From Lysobacter sp. (GTDB taxonomy: Bacteria > Pseudomonadota > Gammaproteobacteria > Burkholderiales > Usitatibacteraceae): a DNA stretch of 32,799 nt. Each line of letters starts with the position of its first letter. Positions within the stretch are counted from its first letter, which is position 1. The notes beneath the pieces were generated by a model, which ran no database searches, was not told where the DNA came from, and worked only from the letters and a program-made list of their open reading frames with translations. Made by a program: the position numbers and the translations under genes. Of this stretch, positions 1-7,422 are shown piece after piece. Location of the stretch: assembly GCA_023700985.1 (NCBI GenBank), contig JAMPXV010000009.1, forward strand, positions 1 through 32,799. Direction: 5' to 3'.

Positions 1-375
1 CAGCTCCTGCGCGTGCCGTACTCGTTCATGGCGCCGATGATCATGGTGCTGACCCTCGTCGGCGTGTACAGCGTCAACAACAACGTCTTCGACATCTGGG
101 TCATGCTGGTCATGGGGGTCTTCGGCTACGTCGCGCGCAAGCTCAAGTTCGACCTGGGACCCCTGCTGCTCGCCTTCGTGCTCGGGCCGATCATGGAGCG
201 CTCGCTGCGCCAGGCCCTGCTCATCAGCAACGGCGACGGCAGCGTGTTCTTCACGCGGCCGATTTCCGGCTCGCTGATGGCCATCGCGATCGCGTTCGTG
301 CTCTACAACCTCTGGGCCGCGTGGAAGAAGAGGCGCGCGGACCGGGCTGCCGCATCATCCGAGGCTGCGAAGTAG
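1..375 (+). CDS. tctA: Tripartite tricarboxylate transporter large permease TctA, C-terminal part (5' truncated by window)
   Basis: The frame is open from base 1 and ends at TAG 373-375, so only the last ~124 residues are present. TctA is the large membrane permease of the tripartite tricarboxylate transporters, which take up citrate-like and other carboxylates using a periplasmic TctC protein. The fragment has hydrophobic membrane segments separated by short loops, a typical TctA stretch reading DLGPLLLAFVLGPIMERSLR, and a final helix followed by a basic tail (WKKRRADRAA). A TctC gene follows 69 bases later on the same strand, the usual order in this family. The small TctB subunit would lie upstream, outside the window. 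Family assignment is firm; the substrate is unknown. Confidence 0.9.
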   Translation, partial: QLLRVPYSFMAPMIMVLTLVGVYSVNNNVFDIWVMLVMGVFGYVARKLKFDLGPLLLAFVLGPIMERSLRQALLISNGDGSVFFTRPISGSLMAIAIAFVLYNLWAAWKKRRADRAAASSEAAK

Positions 376-444
376 GGAGGAATCGGTTTCCGGCTCCCGC
401 GCATGCCACCCGCAAGTCGTCTCAACGTCAGGAAGGAGTCACGC

Positions 445-1413
445 ATGCATAAGCGAATCTGGTCGGTGCTCGCCACCGCCCTCGGGTTGTTTGTCGCATC
501 GACGAGCGGCCTCGCCGCCTATCCGGAGAAGCCGATCCAGCTCATCGTGCCGTACGGCGCGGGGGGCTCGACGGACCTGCTGGCGCGCGCGATCGCGACG
601 GTGGCGCCGAAGTACTTCCCGCAGCCGGTGGTCGTGGTCAACAAGGGCGGCGGCGGCGGGATCCCGGGACGCGTGGAGGTCGTGCGCGCCAAGCCCGACG
701 GCTACACGCTGCTCTTCGGCTGGGGCTCGGGCGAGGATCTGGTCGTCCCGCACCAGCGCAAGCTGCCCTATGACCTGTTCACGGACCTGGAGACCGTGTG
801 CCGGATGTCGATCCACTCGATCGCCCTCGCGGTGCCGGCCTCGTCGCCCTACAAGTCGCTTGGCGACCTCGTGAAGGCGGGCAAGAGCAAGGAGTACCTC
901 ACCGCATCCGTCTCGACCAAGGGCGCCTCGGTGGACGTCACGTTCCTCCTCTTCGGCAAGGCGGCCGGCATCAAGGTCACGACGATCCCCGGTGCGGGCG
1001 GCGCGGACGCGATCACCAAGCTCGTCGGCGGCCACGTCGACTTCGGCGGCGGCCACCCGAGCGAGATCCTGCCGCACATGAAGGCGGGGCGCCTGCGCGC
1101 GCTGGCGGTGGCGCTTGAAAATCGCGACGGGGCGATTCCCGACGTGCCGACCTTCAAGGAACAGGGTTACGACGTGGTGACCGCGGGCTCGGTGAAGGGT
1201 GTGGCCGCGCCCAAGGGCACGCCCCCGGAGGTCATCGCCTACCTGGAGAAGAAGTTCAAGGAGATCTCGGAAGACGCCGAGTTCAAGAAGATCATGGGCG
1301 ACCTCGGCCAGCCGGTGGACTACATGAACGCGGCCGACTACAAGGTCTGGTTCAAGAAGTCCTACGACCAGTTCGGCGCCCTCTACAAGACGCTGGGCAT
1401 CGAAACCAAGTAA
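445..1413 (+). CDS. tctC: Tripartite tricarboxylate transporter substrate-binding protein (Bug/TctC family)
   Basis: A 322-residue periplasmic solute-binding protein that should deliver a carboxylate to the TctA/TctB permease encoded just upstream. The start is set at ATG 445 because GGAAGGAG lies at 431-438 with good spacing. An in-frame ATG at 403 would add 14 residues before the signal peptide and has no such site. Residues 1-24 form a classic Sec signal (MHKR, a hydrophobic core, then GLAA). The mature start YPEKPIQLIVPYGAGGSTD is the Bug-family signature, and the length fits the family (~320). Later family motifs include PDGYTLLFG and DVPTFKEQGYDV. It probably shares a transcript with tctA. 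The ligand cannot be predicted from sequence; Bug proteins bind many carboxylates and amino acids. Confidence 0.93.
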   Translation: MHKRIWSVLATALGLFVASTSGLAAYPEKPIQLIVPYGAGGSTDLLARAIATVAPKYFPQPVVVVNKGGGGGIPGRVEVVRAKPDGYTLLFGWGSGEDLVVPHQRKLPYDLFTDLETVCRMSIHSIALAVPASSPYKSLGDLVKAGKSKEYLTASVSTKGASVDVTFLLFGKAAGIKVTTIPGAGGADAITKLVGGHVDFGGGHPSEILPHMKAGRLRALAVALENRDGAIPDVPTFKEQGYDVVTAGSVKGVAAPKGTPPEVIAYLEKKFKEISEDAEFKKIMGDLGQPVDYMNAADYKVWFKKSYDQFGALYKTLGIETK

Positions 1414-1426
1414 CCCGCACGACGCG

Positions 1427-1468
1427 ATCCCGCCGCGGGGCAGGGCTCGAGCCCCGCGGGCGGGATTT
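1427..1468 (+). terminator. Intrinsic terminator-like hairpin after tctC
   Basis: Bases 1427-1441 pair with 1451-1466, an almost perfect GC-rich stem of about 15 base pairs with a single-base bulge and a 9-base loop, followed by a short T run (TTT at 1466-1468). It begins 13 bases after the tctC stop and fits the end of the tctAC transcript. The T tract is short, so termination may be only partly intrinsic. Confidence 0.7.
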
Positions 1469-1536
1469 CGCCTTCCGGTACCATCACCGGTGCCCGCGCG
1501 ATGGCGGGCGCTTCGATCCCCGGGGGTGTCGCGCGC

Positions 1537-1689
1537 ATGAAACTGAAGAACGTCCTGTTCCCGTCGCCGGCGTTGCCGGCGTTCGCGCGGCTCCTCCTCG
1601 GCTGGATCATGGGCTTCCTGTCCGCGCCCATCATCCTCGACCGGTTCAGCTCCGAGATCGCGGAGATCCTCGAGGTGCTGTTCCGCTGA
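1537..1689 (+). CDS. Small hypothetical membrane peptide (50 residues)
   Basis: I do not recognise a family. From ATG 1537 the frame encodes 50 residues with one clear hydrophobic segment (about residues 12-32, ALPAFARLLLGWIMGFLSAP), a basic N-terminus (MKLKN) and an acidic C-terminal helix (SSEIAEILEVLFR), which suggests a single-pass membrane protein. Almost every codon ends in G or C, as in the true genes around it. The same frame is open back to ATG 1501, but the extra 12 residues look less convincing. Ribosome-binding evidence is weak (a G run about 10 bases upstream). It sits between the tctC terminator and a second hairpin, so it would need its own promoter. It could be a non-coding remnant. 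Confidence 0.5.
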   Translation: MKLKNVLFPSPALPAFARLLLGWIMGFLSAPIILDRFSSEIAEILEVLFR

Positions 1690-1691
1690 CG

Positions 1692-1733
1692 GCGCGGGCG
1701 TCTTGCGGCTGCCGGCCGTTGCCACGCCCGCGC
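1692..1733. terminator. Hairpin between convergent genes, possible bidirectional terminator
   Basis: Bases 1692-1701 (GCGCGGGCGT) are perfectly complementary to 1724-1733, giving a 10-bp stem around a 22-base loop that can itself fold. It lies exactly between the end of the small + strand gene (1689) and the end of the - strand ACP/GNAT gene (1738). There is no clear T tract on either side, so the terminator role rests on position and stem strength. Confidence 0.4.
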
Positions 1734-1737
1734 TCGT

Positions 1738-2559
1738 TCAGAGGGCCCTCACGACACGCAGCGTCTGCCGGTCCTCCGGGTCGCGCTCGATGCTGAACCC
1801 CAGCTGGCGCGTGAAGTGCAGCATGCGGGAATTGGCCGCGAGCACGATGCCCTCCATGGAGGCGATGCCCCGCGAGCGGGCCACGCCCATCAGCGCGTGC
1901 ATGAGGATGCCGGCGAGCCCGGACCCCTGCCACGCATCGTCGACCGTGATCGCGAACTCGCAGCCGGTGCCCACGGGATCGACGATGTAGCGGGCAACGC
2001 CCACCTCGACCTGCCGCCCGCCGATGTCGGCGGTCGCCACCAGCGCCACGTGGCGGACCTGGTCCACGTCGGTCAGGTACCTGAGCTTCGCGTCCGACAA
2101 CTCGCGCATCGTGGCCATGAAGCGCTTGTAGCGGGCGTCGCCCGACAGGTGCCGCACGAACTCCGCCTCGAGGTCACTGTCGTCCGCGCGCATCGGCCGG
2201 AGCCGGACGCGCGTGTCGTTGATCACGTGGGTCGCATCGGGCAAAGGCGCTGTCGGCACGGCTGCCCGGGGCGCCGGTCCGGCGGCAGGCTCCCTGCGGC
2301 GGGCCTCGACGTAGGCGACGATGTCGTCCAGGGTGGAAAGCCGGCCGTAGTCGGACTCGGGAATGTCGACGCCGAGCCGCTCGTGCAGGGCCGCGACGAC
2401 GTTGAGCCAGTCCAGCGAGTCCAGCTCCACCTGCCCGCGCAAGGGTCGGCCGGGCTCGAGCGGTTTTCCGGCGCATTCGGGCGCGATCGACTCGACGGTC
2501 GCCGTCACGGCGTTGCGGATTTCCGAGGTGTCCACGAAGCTCCCCGTGTGCCCTGGCAT
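1738..2559 (-). CDS. Acyl carrier protein domain fused to a GNAT N-acetyltransferase domain
   Basis: A 273-residue two-domain protein. Residues ~10-88 are an acyl carrier protein: helix I, then VELDSLDWLNVV with Ser48 in the DSL phosphopantetheine-attachment motif, then the usual helix III region LSTLDDIVAYV. A Pro/Ala linker (~90-110) leads to a GNAT domain (~115-273) with RLRPMRADDSDLE at its start and the acetyl-CoA loop WQGSGLAGILM near 210-220. The GNAT part resembles the domain found at the C-terminus of Pat-type protein acetyltransferases (inference from pattern). The first ATG (2559) has no clear ribosome site. GTG at 2535, preceded by GGGGAG four bases away, is a good alternative start and would give 265 residues. 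It is the last gene of the long - strand operon, downstream of the MBL-fold gene. It may move or recognise an acyl group; substrate unknown. Confidence 0.85.
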   Translation of the reverse strand: MPGHTGSFVDTSEIRNAVTATVESIAPECAGKPLEPGRPLRGQVELDSLDWLNVVAALHERLGVDIPESDYGRLSTLDDIVAYVEARRREPAAGPAPRAAVPTAPLPDATHVINDTRVRLRPMRADDSDLEAEFVRHLSGDARYKRFMATMRELSDAKLRYLTDVDQVRHVALVATADIGGRQVEVGVARYIVDPVGTGCEFAITVDDAWQGSGLAGILMHALMGVARSRGIASMEGIVLAANSRMLHFTRQLGFSIERDPEDRQTLRVVRAL

Positions 2560-2581
2560 GCGGTCGTGCCGCCCGGCAGGA

Positions 2582-3580
2582 TCAGAAGACGAACTTCCGG
2601 CCCACGGCAGACGGCATCAGCACGCCCGGCTCGCAGGCGCCCGCCAGCGCCGTGAACGCGCGCCACCCGGTGCAGTGCGCCGGCACGATGCGCTTCAGCC
2701 CGAACTTCATGAGGTCCAGGATCGTTTCGGGAATCGCCGCCTCCACCGTCGGGCCGGCGAGGTGGAAGCCGCCCATCACGGCGTGCAGCGGCACCCCGGC
2801 GAAGGCGTCGCGCGCGTCGGTGAGCACGTTCACCACGCCCGCGTGCGAGCACATCGAGAAGACCACCATGCCCTTCGCCTTCACGCGGACGGCGAGGTAG
2901 CGCTCGTCCATGAGCCAGGGGTCCGGCTCCCAGGTGGTGCCGTCGGCCGCGAGCCTCAGGTGGCCCGGGAAGCCCTTCTCGTAGGAGGTGACGCGGGGAA
3001 TCTCGCCGCTCAGGTAGAAGTGCCCGCCGGCGAGCAGGCGCGCGTCGGGCGACTTGACCACCTCGGCCCCGGCGGCGACCAGTTCCTCCTCGGAAGGGAT
3101 GCTGGCGGAGGGCAGGACCTTTCCGTTCGGAAGCGTGTTGCCGCGCTTCGCGAACATGCCCTCGTTGAGGTGCATGGGCACGCGCCGGCCGCCGTTGGCT
3201 CCGTGGATGAGGCGGATGGCTTCCGTGAGCCCGCCGCCGTGGTCCCAGTGGCCGTGGGAGAGCGCCACGGCCTCGATGTCCTTGAACGGGACGCCGAGCC
3301 GCGAGCCGTTGCGCGTGACCGTGTAGGCCTCGGGGCCCGCGTCGAACATCACGAACCGGGTCCGGTCGCCCGCGCGCGCCGCGAGCACCACCGACAGGCC
3401 GTGGTGGGCGCAGCAGCGCGCCTCGCCCGATCCTTCGGTCATGCCGGCCTGGATGAGGTTGGGCACCTCGTTCACCACGCCGGGCGGCACGGTGGAGAGC
3501 GAATCGGAAACGTTGTCCACGAGGACCAGGACTTCCAGGGCATCGACCTCGACGAGACCTGCGCTTGCCAGCCCGGCCAT
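2582..3580 (-). CDS. Metallo-beta-lactamase-fold metal-dependent hydrolase
   Basis: A 332-residue cytoplasmic protein with the MBL-fold metal-binding motif SHGHWDHGGG (His109, His111, Asp113, His114) and further conserved histidines in GGFHLAG and VPAHCTGW. The pattern matches the family of MBL hydrolases often labelled dihydropterin-ribofuranosyl-aminobenzene phosphate synthase-like (COG1237-type); that name does not establish its reaction. The start is placed at ATG 3580 because AAAGGAA lies six bases upstream. The open frame extends to 3658, but those 26 extra residues are low-complexity and follow directly on the GMC gene stop. A 78-base gap separates it from the upstream GMC gene, and it is followed closely by the ACP/GNAT gene. 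In this operon it may hydrolyse a thioester or lactone intermediate (inference). Confidence 0.87.
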   Translation of the reverse strand: MAGLASAGLVEVDALEVLVLVDNVSDSLSTVPPGVVNEVPNLIQAGMTEGSGEARCCAHHGLSVVLAARAGDRTRFVMFDAGPEAYTVTRNGSRLGVPFKDIEAVALSHGHWDHGGGLTEAIRLIHGANGGRRVPMHLNEGMFAKRGNTLPNGKVLPSASIPSEEELVAAGAEVVKSPDARLLAGGHFYLSGEIPRVTSYEKGFPGHLRLAADGTTWEPDPWLMDERYLAVRVKAKGMVVFSMCSHAGVVNVLTDARDAFAGVPLHAVMGGFHLAGPTVEAAIPETILDLMKFGLKRIVPAHCTGWRAFTALAGACEPGVLMPSAVGRKFVF

Positions 3581-3658
3581 GACCGGTTTCCTTTCGCGAT
3601 GAGGGATGGGGCTCGGGGAATCATAGCCCAATGCAGGCGCCCGGCCGGGCCCGCCCAC

Positions 3659-5275
3659 TCACCCGTCAGCGCGCACCAGGTCCGCGGCCTTCTCGCCGAT
3701 CATGATGGACGGCGCGTTGGTGTTGGACGACGGGATCGTCGGCATCACCGAGGCGTCGGCGACACGCAGCCGCCCGACCCCGTGCACGCGGAGCCGCGCG
3801 TCCACGACGGAGTCGGACGCGCTCCCCATGCGGCAGGTTCCCACGGTGTGCCAGGCGGTCTGGCCGCATCCGCGGGCGTAATCGAGGAGCGCCTCGTCGC
3901 TGTCGACCTCCGGGCCCGGTCGCGTCTCGCGCACGATGCCTTCCTGCATCGCGGGCTGTGCGGCCACCTCGCGGATGAGCCGCAGCATCGCGAGCCCCGT
4001 CGCCCGGTCGCGCTCGTCGGTGAAGTAGTTGGGCTCGATGCGCGGATGCTCGAGCGGGTCGCGCGAGCGCGCGTGGATGGAGCCGCGCGACCAGGGGTGC
4101 AGCTGGAAGCCGCCGAGGGAAAAGCCGGGGAAGGGGTCGATGCCGGCGCCCGGCGAGCGCGAGTACCGGTCCTTCCCGCTGATGTGGTAGATGCGGATCA
4201 TCACGTCGGGCCGGTCGGTGGCGCGCGCGGTGCGCGTGATCGCGTGCGCGGTGGACGAGGTGCCCGCCATGAGCCCGCGGCGCGTGAAGACGTACTGCAG
4301 GCCCACGGCCAGGCGCCTCAGCGGGCTGCGTATCACGTCGTTGATGGTGATCGGCAGCCGCGCCTCGTAGGTGCAGCGCAACTGCAGGTGGTCGATGAGG
4401 TTCTCGCCCACGGCGGGCCGGTGCGCGACCACGGGGATGCCGAGCTCTCCCAGGCGCCGGGCGTCGCCGATGCCCGAGAGTTCCAGCAGCTGCGGCGACT
4501 GGATCGCGCCGGCGCAGAGGATCACCTCGCGCGCCGCGAACGCCTGCTGCATCCGCCCGCCGATGCGGTACTCGATGCCGCTCGCCGCCTTGCCCTCGAA
4601 GAGCACCCGCGAAACCACCGCGCCGGTCTCGATGCGCAGGTTCGGGCGCTTGCCCGCCTCGCGCAGGTACGCGACCGCGGTGCTCCAGCGACGGCCGAGG
4701 TGCGCCGTCTGCTCGAGGTAGCGCACGCCCTCGTAGCTCGTCACGTTGTAGTCGGGCGTCTCCGCGATCCCGAAGCCCCGGCACGCCGCCACGAAGCCGT
4801 CGGAGAGCGCGTCGCGATCGCGCAGCTTGCGGTCGGTGATGCGCACCGGGCCGGCGTGACCGCGCGCGGCATCCTGCGAGTAGGGATTGTTCTCCAGGCG
4901 CTGGAAGTAGGGCAGCAGGTCCGCGAAGCCCCAGCCGGCCAGCCCCGCCTCGCGCCAGGCGTCGTACTCGCGCGGGTCGCCCCACACGTAGGCCATGCCG
5001 TTCAGCGCGCTCGAGCCGCCCAGCACCTTGCCGCGCGGCCAGTACACCTGCTGGCCCTTGAGCTCGGGCTGCGGCTCGGTCTCGAACTTCCACGCGAAGC
5101 GCTCGTTGGTGAGGAGCTTGCCCACGCCCAGCGGGATGTGGATCCACGGGTTGCGGTCCGGGCCGCCGGCCTCGAGGAGCAGCACGCGAAAGCGCCCGCC
5201 TTCGCTCAGGCGCGCGGCGAGCGCCGCGCCCGCCGAGCCCGCCCCGACCACGATGTAGTCGTGCCTTGCTTCCAT
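3659..5275 (-). CDS. GMC-family FAD-dependent alcohol/choline dehydrogenase-like oxidoreductase
   Basis: A 538-residue flavoprotein of the glucose-methanol-choline family, which oxidises primary or secondary alcohols using FAD. It has the N-terminal dinucleotide motif YIVVGAGSAGAALAARL (glycines 11, 13, 16), the first GMC signature around GKVLGGSSALNGMAYVWG, the second around GAIQSPQLLELSGIG, and the catalytic His476 in AWHTVGTCRMG, with the second active-site position in IPSSNTN. The length is normal for choline dehydrogenase-type members. ATG 5275 lies three bases after the stop of the ThDP enzyme, so the two are probably translationally coupled. Physiological substrate unknown; as no betaine aldehyde dehydrogenase is nearby, choline is not particularly supported. 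It may oxidise an alcohol made or released by its operon partners. Confidence 0.92.
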   Translation of the reverse strand: MEARHDYIVVGAGSAGAALAARLSEGGRFRVLLLEAGGPDRNPWIHIPLGVGKLLTNERFAWKFETEPQPELKGQQVYWPRGKVLGGSSALNGMAYVWGDPREYDAWREAGLAGWGFADLLPYFQRLENNPYSQDAARGHAGPVRITDRKLRDRDALSDGFVAACRGFGIAETPDYNVTSYEGVRYLEQTAHLGRRWSTAVAYLREAGKRPNLRIETGAVVSRVLFEGKAASGIEYRIGGRMQQAFAAREVILCAGAIQSPQLLELSGIGDARRLGELGIPVVAHRPAVGENLIDHLQLRCTYEARLPITINDVIRSPLRRLAVGLQYVFTRRGLMAGTSSTAHAITRTARATDRPDVMIRIYHISGKDRYSRSPGAGIDPFPGFSLGGFQLHPWSRGSIHARSRDPLEHPRIEPNYFTDERDRATGLAMLRLIREVAAQPAMQEGIVRETRPGPEVDSDEALLDYARGCGQTAWHTVGTCRMGSASDSVVDARLRVHGVGRLRVADASVMPTIPSSNTNAPSIMIGEKAADLVRADG

Positions 5276-5278
5276 GGC

Positions 5279-6976
5279 CTACTTCGCGGCCTTGTCGCGG
5301 TGCTTGAAGGAATCGCGGCGGAAGCTGTAGAGCGCCGCGGGGTCGACCTGCACGTCCACGATGGCCGGCCTGCCGCAGGCGAGCGCCTCGCGCAGCGTCG
5401 CGTCGAGCTGCGCCGCCCGGTCCACGCGGAAGCCGGCGGCGCCGTAGAGCTCCGCCAGCTTGTCGTAGGGCGGGTTGGGCACGTCGGCGCCGATGTAGCG
5501 GCCATCGAAGAAGTCGCGCTGGTAGGCCTTCTCCGCGCCCCAGCAGCCGTTGTTCATCACCACGCACACGGTGTTGATGCCGTGCGCCACCGCGGTGCCG
5601 ATCTCGCTCACCGTCATGCCGAAGCCGCCGTCGCCCATGAGGCTCACCACCGTCCTTTCCGGACAGGCGAGCTTGATCCCCAGGCCCGCGGCGTAGGAGA
5701 AGCCCACGAGCCCGAAGTCGAGCGGCGTGAAGAGCGACGGGGGCTCGCGGTAGGGCATCTGGTCGGTGGCCTGCAGGCAGAGCGTTCCCGCGTCCATGGT
5801 GAACATCGCATCCGCCGGCACGGTCGCGCGCAGCGCGTGGTAGAGCATGGCGGGCTGGATCGGGTCGGCGCGCGCGGCACCCGTGGCGTCGCGTTCGGCG
5901 AGGAGCCTGCGGCGCTCCTCGCGGAAGCCGGCCGTCCAGGCGGCGGCCTCGGCACCCGGCCGGTGGCCGGCCAGTTCCGCGGCGAGTTGCGCGGCTATCC
6001 CGCCGGCGTCGCCGACGAGCCCCAGGGCGATGGGGAAGAAGCGGCCGACCGCGGCGTGGTCCTGGTCGACCTGGACGATCCTCGCCTCGGGGTTGAGGTT
6101 GTCGTAGGTGTAGAAGGTGGTGTTGAACCCCAGGCGCGTGCCGAGCGCCAGGATCACGTCCGCTTCGCGGGCCAGGCGGGAGGCCACGGCATTGCCGCGC
6201 GGGCCGACCTGGCCTGCGTAGAGCGCGTGCTCGCAGGGGATGGCGTCGCCGTGGCCCGGCGAGAGCGCCACGGGGGCACCGAGCAGCTCCGCGAGCGCCA
6301 GGGCGCGCGCGTGTTCGCGGGCATTCTTGATGCCGCCGCCGGCGATGATCAGGGGGCGCTTCGCCCCCGAGAGGAGCTGCGCGGCCTGGCGCACGAGCGC
6401 GGTGTCGCCCACGGCCGGCGCACTGGCGCGGAAGCCCGCCGGCGGCGGCGCCTCCGGGATCTCGGTGACCTCGGCGAGAAGGTCGCGCGGCAGGTTCAGG
6501 GCGACGGGCCCGCGCCGCGGCGAGAGCGCCGTCGTGAAGGCCTCGCGCACCATCTCCGGGATGCGCGCGGCCTGCGTCACGGTCCAGGTCTTCTTGGTCA
6601 CCGGCTTGAAGAGGGCCTGCTGGTCGACCTCCTGGAAGGCGTCGCGGTAGACGTGGGCGGAGGAGAGCGAGCCCGCCAGCGCCACGACAGGCGAATACGC
6701 GGCATTGGCCTGCGCGAGCCCGGTGACCAGGTTCGTGGCGCCGGGCCCGTTCTGGCCGGCGAGGAAGACGCCCGCGCGACCCGAGGCCCGCGCGTAGCCG
6801 TCGGCCATGTGCACGCCGGTGCGCTCGTCGCGCACGCCGATGAAGCGGATCGCCTTCGAGTCGTGCAGCGCGTCGAAGATCTCCATCCCGGCCGACCCGA
6901 TGAGGCCGAAGACGTGCTGCACGCCCTCCGCTTCCAGTGCCGCCACCACCGCCTTGCCACCGCTCGTCTTCGCCAT
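5279..6976 (-). CDS. Thiamine diphosphate-dependent enzyme, acetolactate synthase/sulfoacetaldehyde acetyltransferase-like
   Basis: A 565-residue ThDP enzyme with the usual three domains: an N-terminal Pyr domain (GVQHVFGLIGSAG; catalytic Glu51 in VRDERTGVHMADGYAR), a central domain with KRPLIIAGGGI, and a C-terminal PP domain with the cofactor motif GDG 448-450 through NN 475-476. Features such as FQEVDQQALF and NNGCWGAEK recall sulfoacetaldehyde acetyltransferase (Xsc) and related uncharacterised enzymes more than true acetolactate synthases. No phosphotransacetylase or regulatory acetolactate synthase subunit is nearby, so neither role is supported. AAGGAG eight bases before ATG 6976 confirms the start. 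It probably decarboxylates or cleaves a 2-oxo acid or aldehyde in the pathway of this operon; reaction unknown. Confidence 0.88.
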   Translation of the reverse strand: MAKTSGGKAVVAALEAEGVQHVFGLIGSAGMEIFDALHDSKAIRFIGVRDERTGVHMADGYARASGRAGVFLAGQNGPGATNLVTGLAQANAAYSPVVALAGSLSSAHVYRDAFQEVDQQALFKPVTKKTWTVTQAARIPEMVREAFTTALSPRRGPVALNLPRDLLAEVTEIPEAPPPAGFRASAPAVGDTALVRQAAQLLSGAKRPLIIAGGGIKNAREHARALALAELLGAPVALSPGHGDAIPCEHALYAGQVGPRGNAVASRLAREADVILALGTRLGFNTTFYTYDNLNPEARIVQVDQDHAAVGRFFPIALGLVGDAGGIAAQLAAELAGHRPGAEAAAWTAGFREERRRLLAERDATGAARADPIQPAMLYHALRATVPADAMFTMDAGTLCLQATDQMPYREPPSLFTPLDFGLVGFSYAAGLGIKLACPERTVVSLMGDGGFGMTVSEIGTAVAHGINTVCVVMNNGCWGAEKAYQRDFFDGRYIGADVPNPPYDKLAELYGAAGFRVDRAAQLDATLREALACGRPAIVDVQVDPAALYSFRRDSFKHRDKAAK

Positions 6977-6998
6977 TCCCGTTTCTCCTTGTTGGAAC

Positions 6999-7388
6999 TC
7001 AGCCGGCCCTGGCCGGCGTGCTCGCCGCGGCGAACTTCTCGTACTCCTCGACCAGGATGGGAATGGCGAGGTTGCAGGAGTGGATGCCCATCACCGTCAC
7101 GAGCTGGATCGTCTCCAGCACCTCCTCGCGCGTGGCGCCGGCCTTGAAGGCGTTGGCGATGTGCCGGCGCACGCCCGGCGCGTAGAGGTGCGTGGTGGCG
7201 GCGTTGATCGCCACGAGGACCAGCTCCTTGAACTTGGGCGGCAGCGGCCCGTTCAAGTGCGGCACGTCGCGGAAGCGCAGGTAGGCCTCCATGAACTGCG
7301 GGTCCAGCGCGCGCATCTGCTCCCAGAGCGGATTGAAGTCGCCGCGGCGGATGTACTCGTCGGTCACGGGCGTGGGGGATTCGTTCAT
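6999..7388 (-). CDS. Carboxymuconolactone decarboxylase (CMD)-family protein
   Basis: A 129-residue all-helical CMD-domain protein. The core spans ~45-120 and shows the family pattern LVLVAINAATTHLYAPGVRRHIANAFKAGATREEVLETIQLV. It lacks a CxxC pair (only HSCN is present), so it is not an AhpD-type peroxidase; it belongs with the decarboxylase-like or uncharacterised CMD proteins. AGGAG six bases upstream of ATG 7388 supports the start. It lies 22 bases upstream of the ThDP gene and 34 bases downstream of the membrane-protein gene, within the operon. CMD proteins often accompany ring-cleavage or organic-acid catabolic genes; here the substrate is unknown. Confidence 0.9.
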   Translation of the reverse strand: MNESPTPVTDEYIRRGDFNPLWEQMRALDPQFMEAYLRFRDVPHLNGPLPPKFKELVLVAINAATTHLYAPGVRRHIANAFKAGATREEVLETIQLVTVMGIHSCNLAIPILVEEYEKFAAASTPARAG

Positions 7389-7422
7389 TGCGGCTCCTGT
7401 GTGTTCGAAGGGGAAGGCGGGG

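Noticed and set aside
439-1725. A 428-residue - strand frame over tctC
   Set aside because: Antisense shadow of a clear Bug-family gene with its own signal peptide and ribosome site; no domain seen.
3639-3650. 12-bp perfect palindrome GCCCGGCCGGGC between the GMC and MBL genes
   Set aside because: Self-complementary GC words are frequent at this composition; there is no loop, repeat copy or nearby promoter to support an operator.
2363-7147. A 4.8-kb open frame on the + strand (about 1590 residues) across several - strand genes
   Set aside because: It is antisense to well-supported MBL, GMC and ThDP genes, is rich in Arg, Gly and Ala without any domain, and is explained by scarce stop codons in GC-rich DNA.
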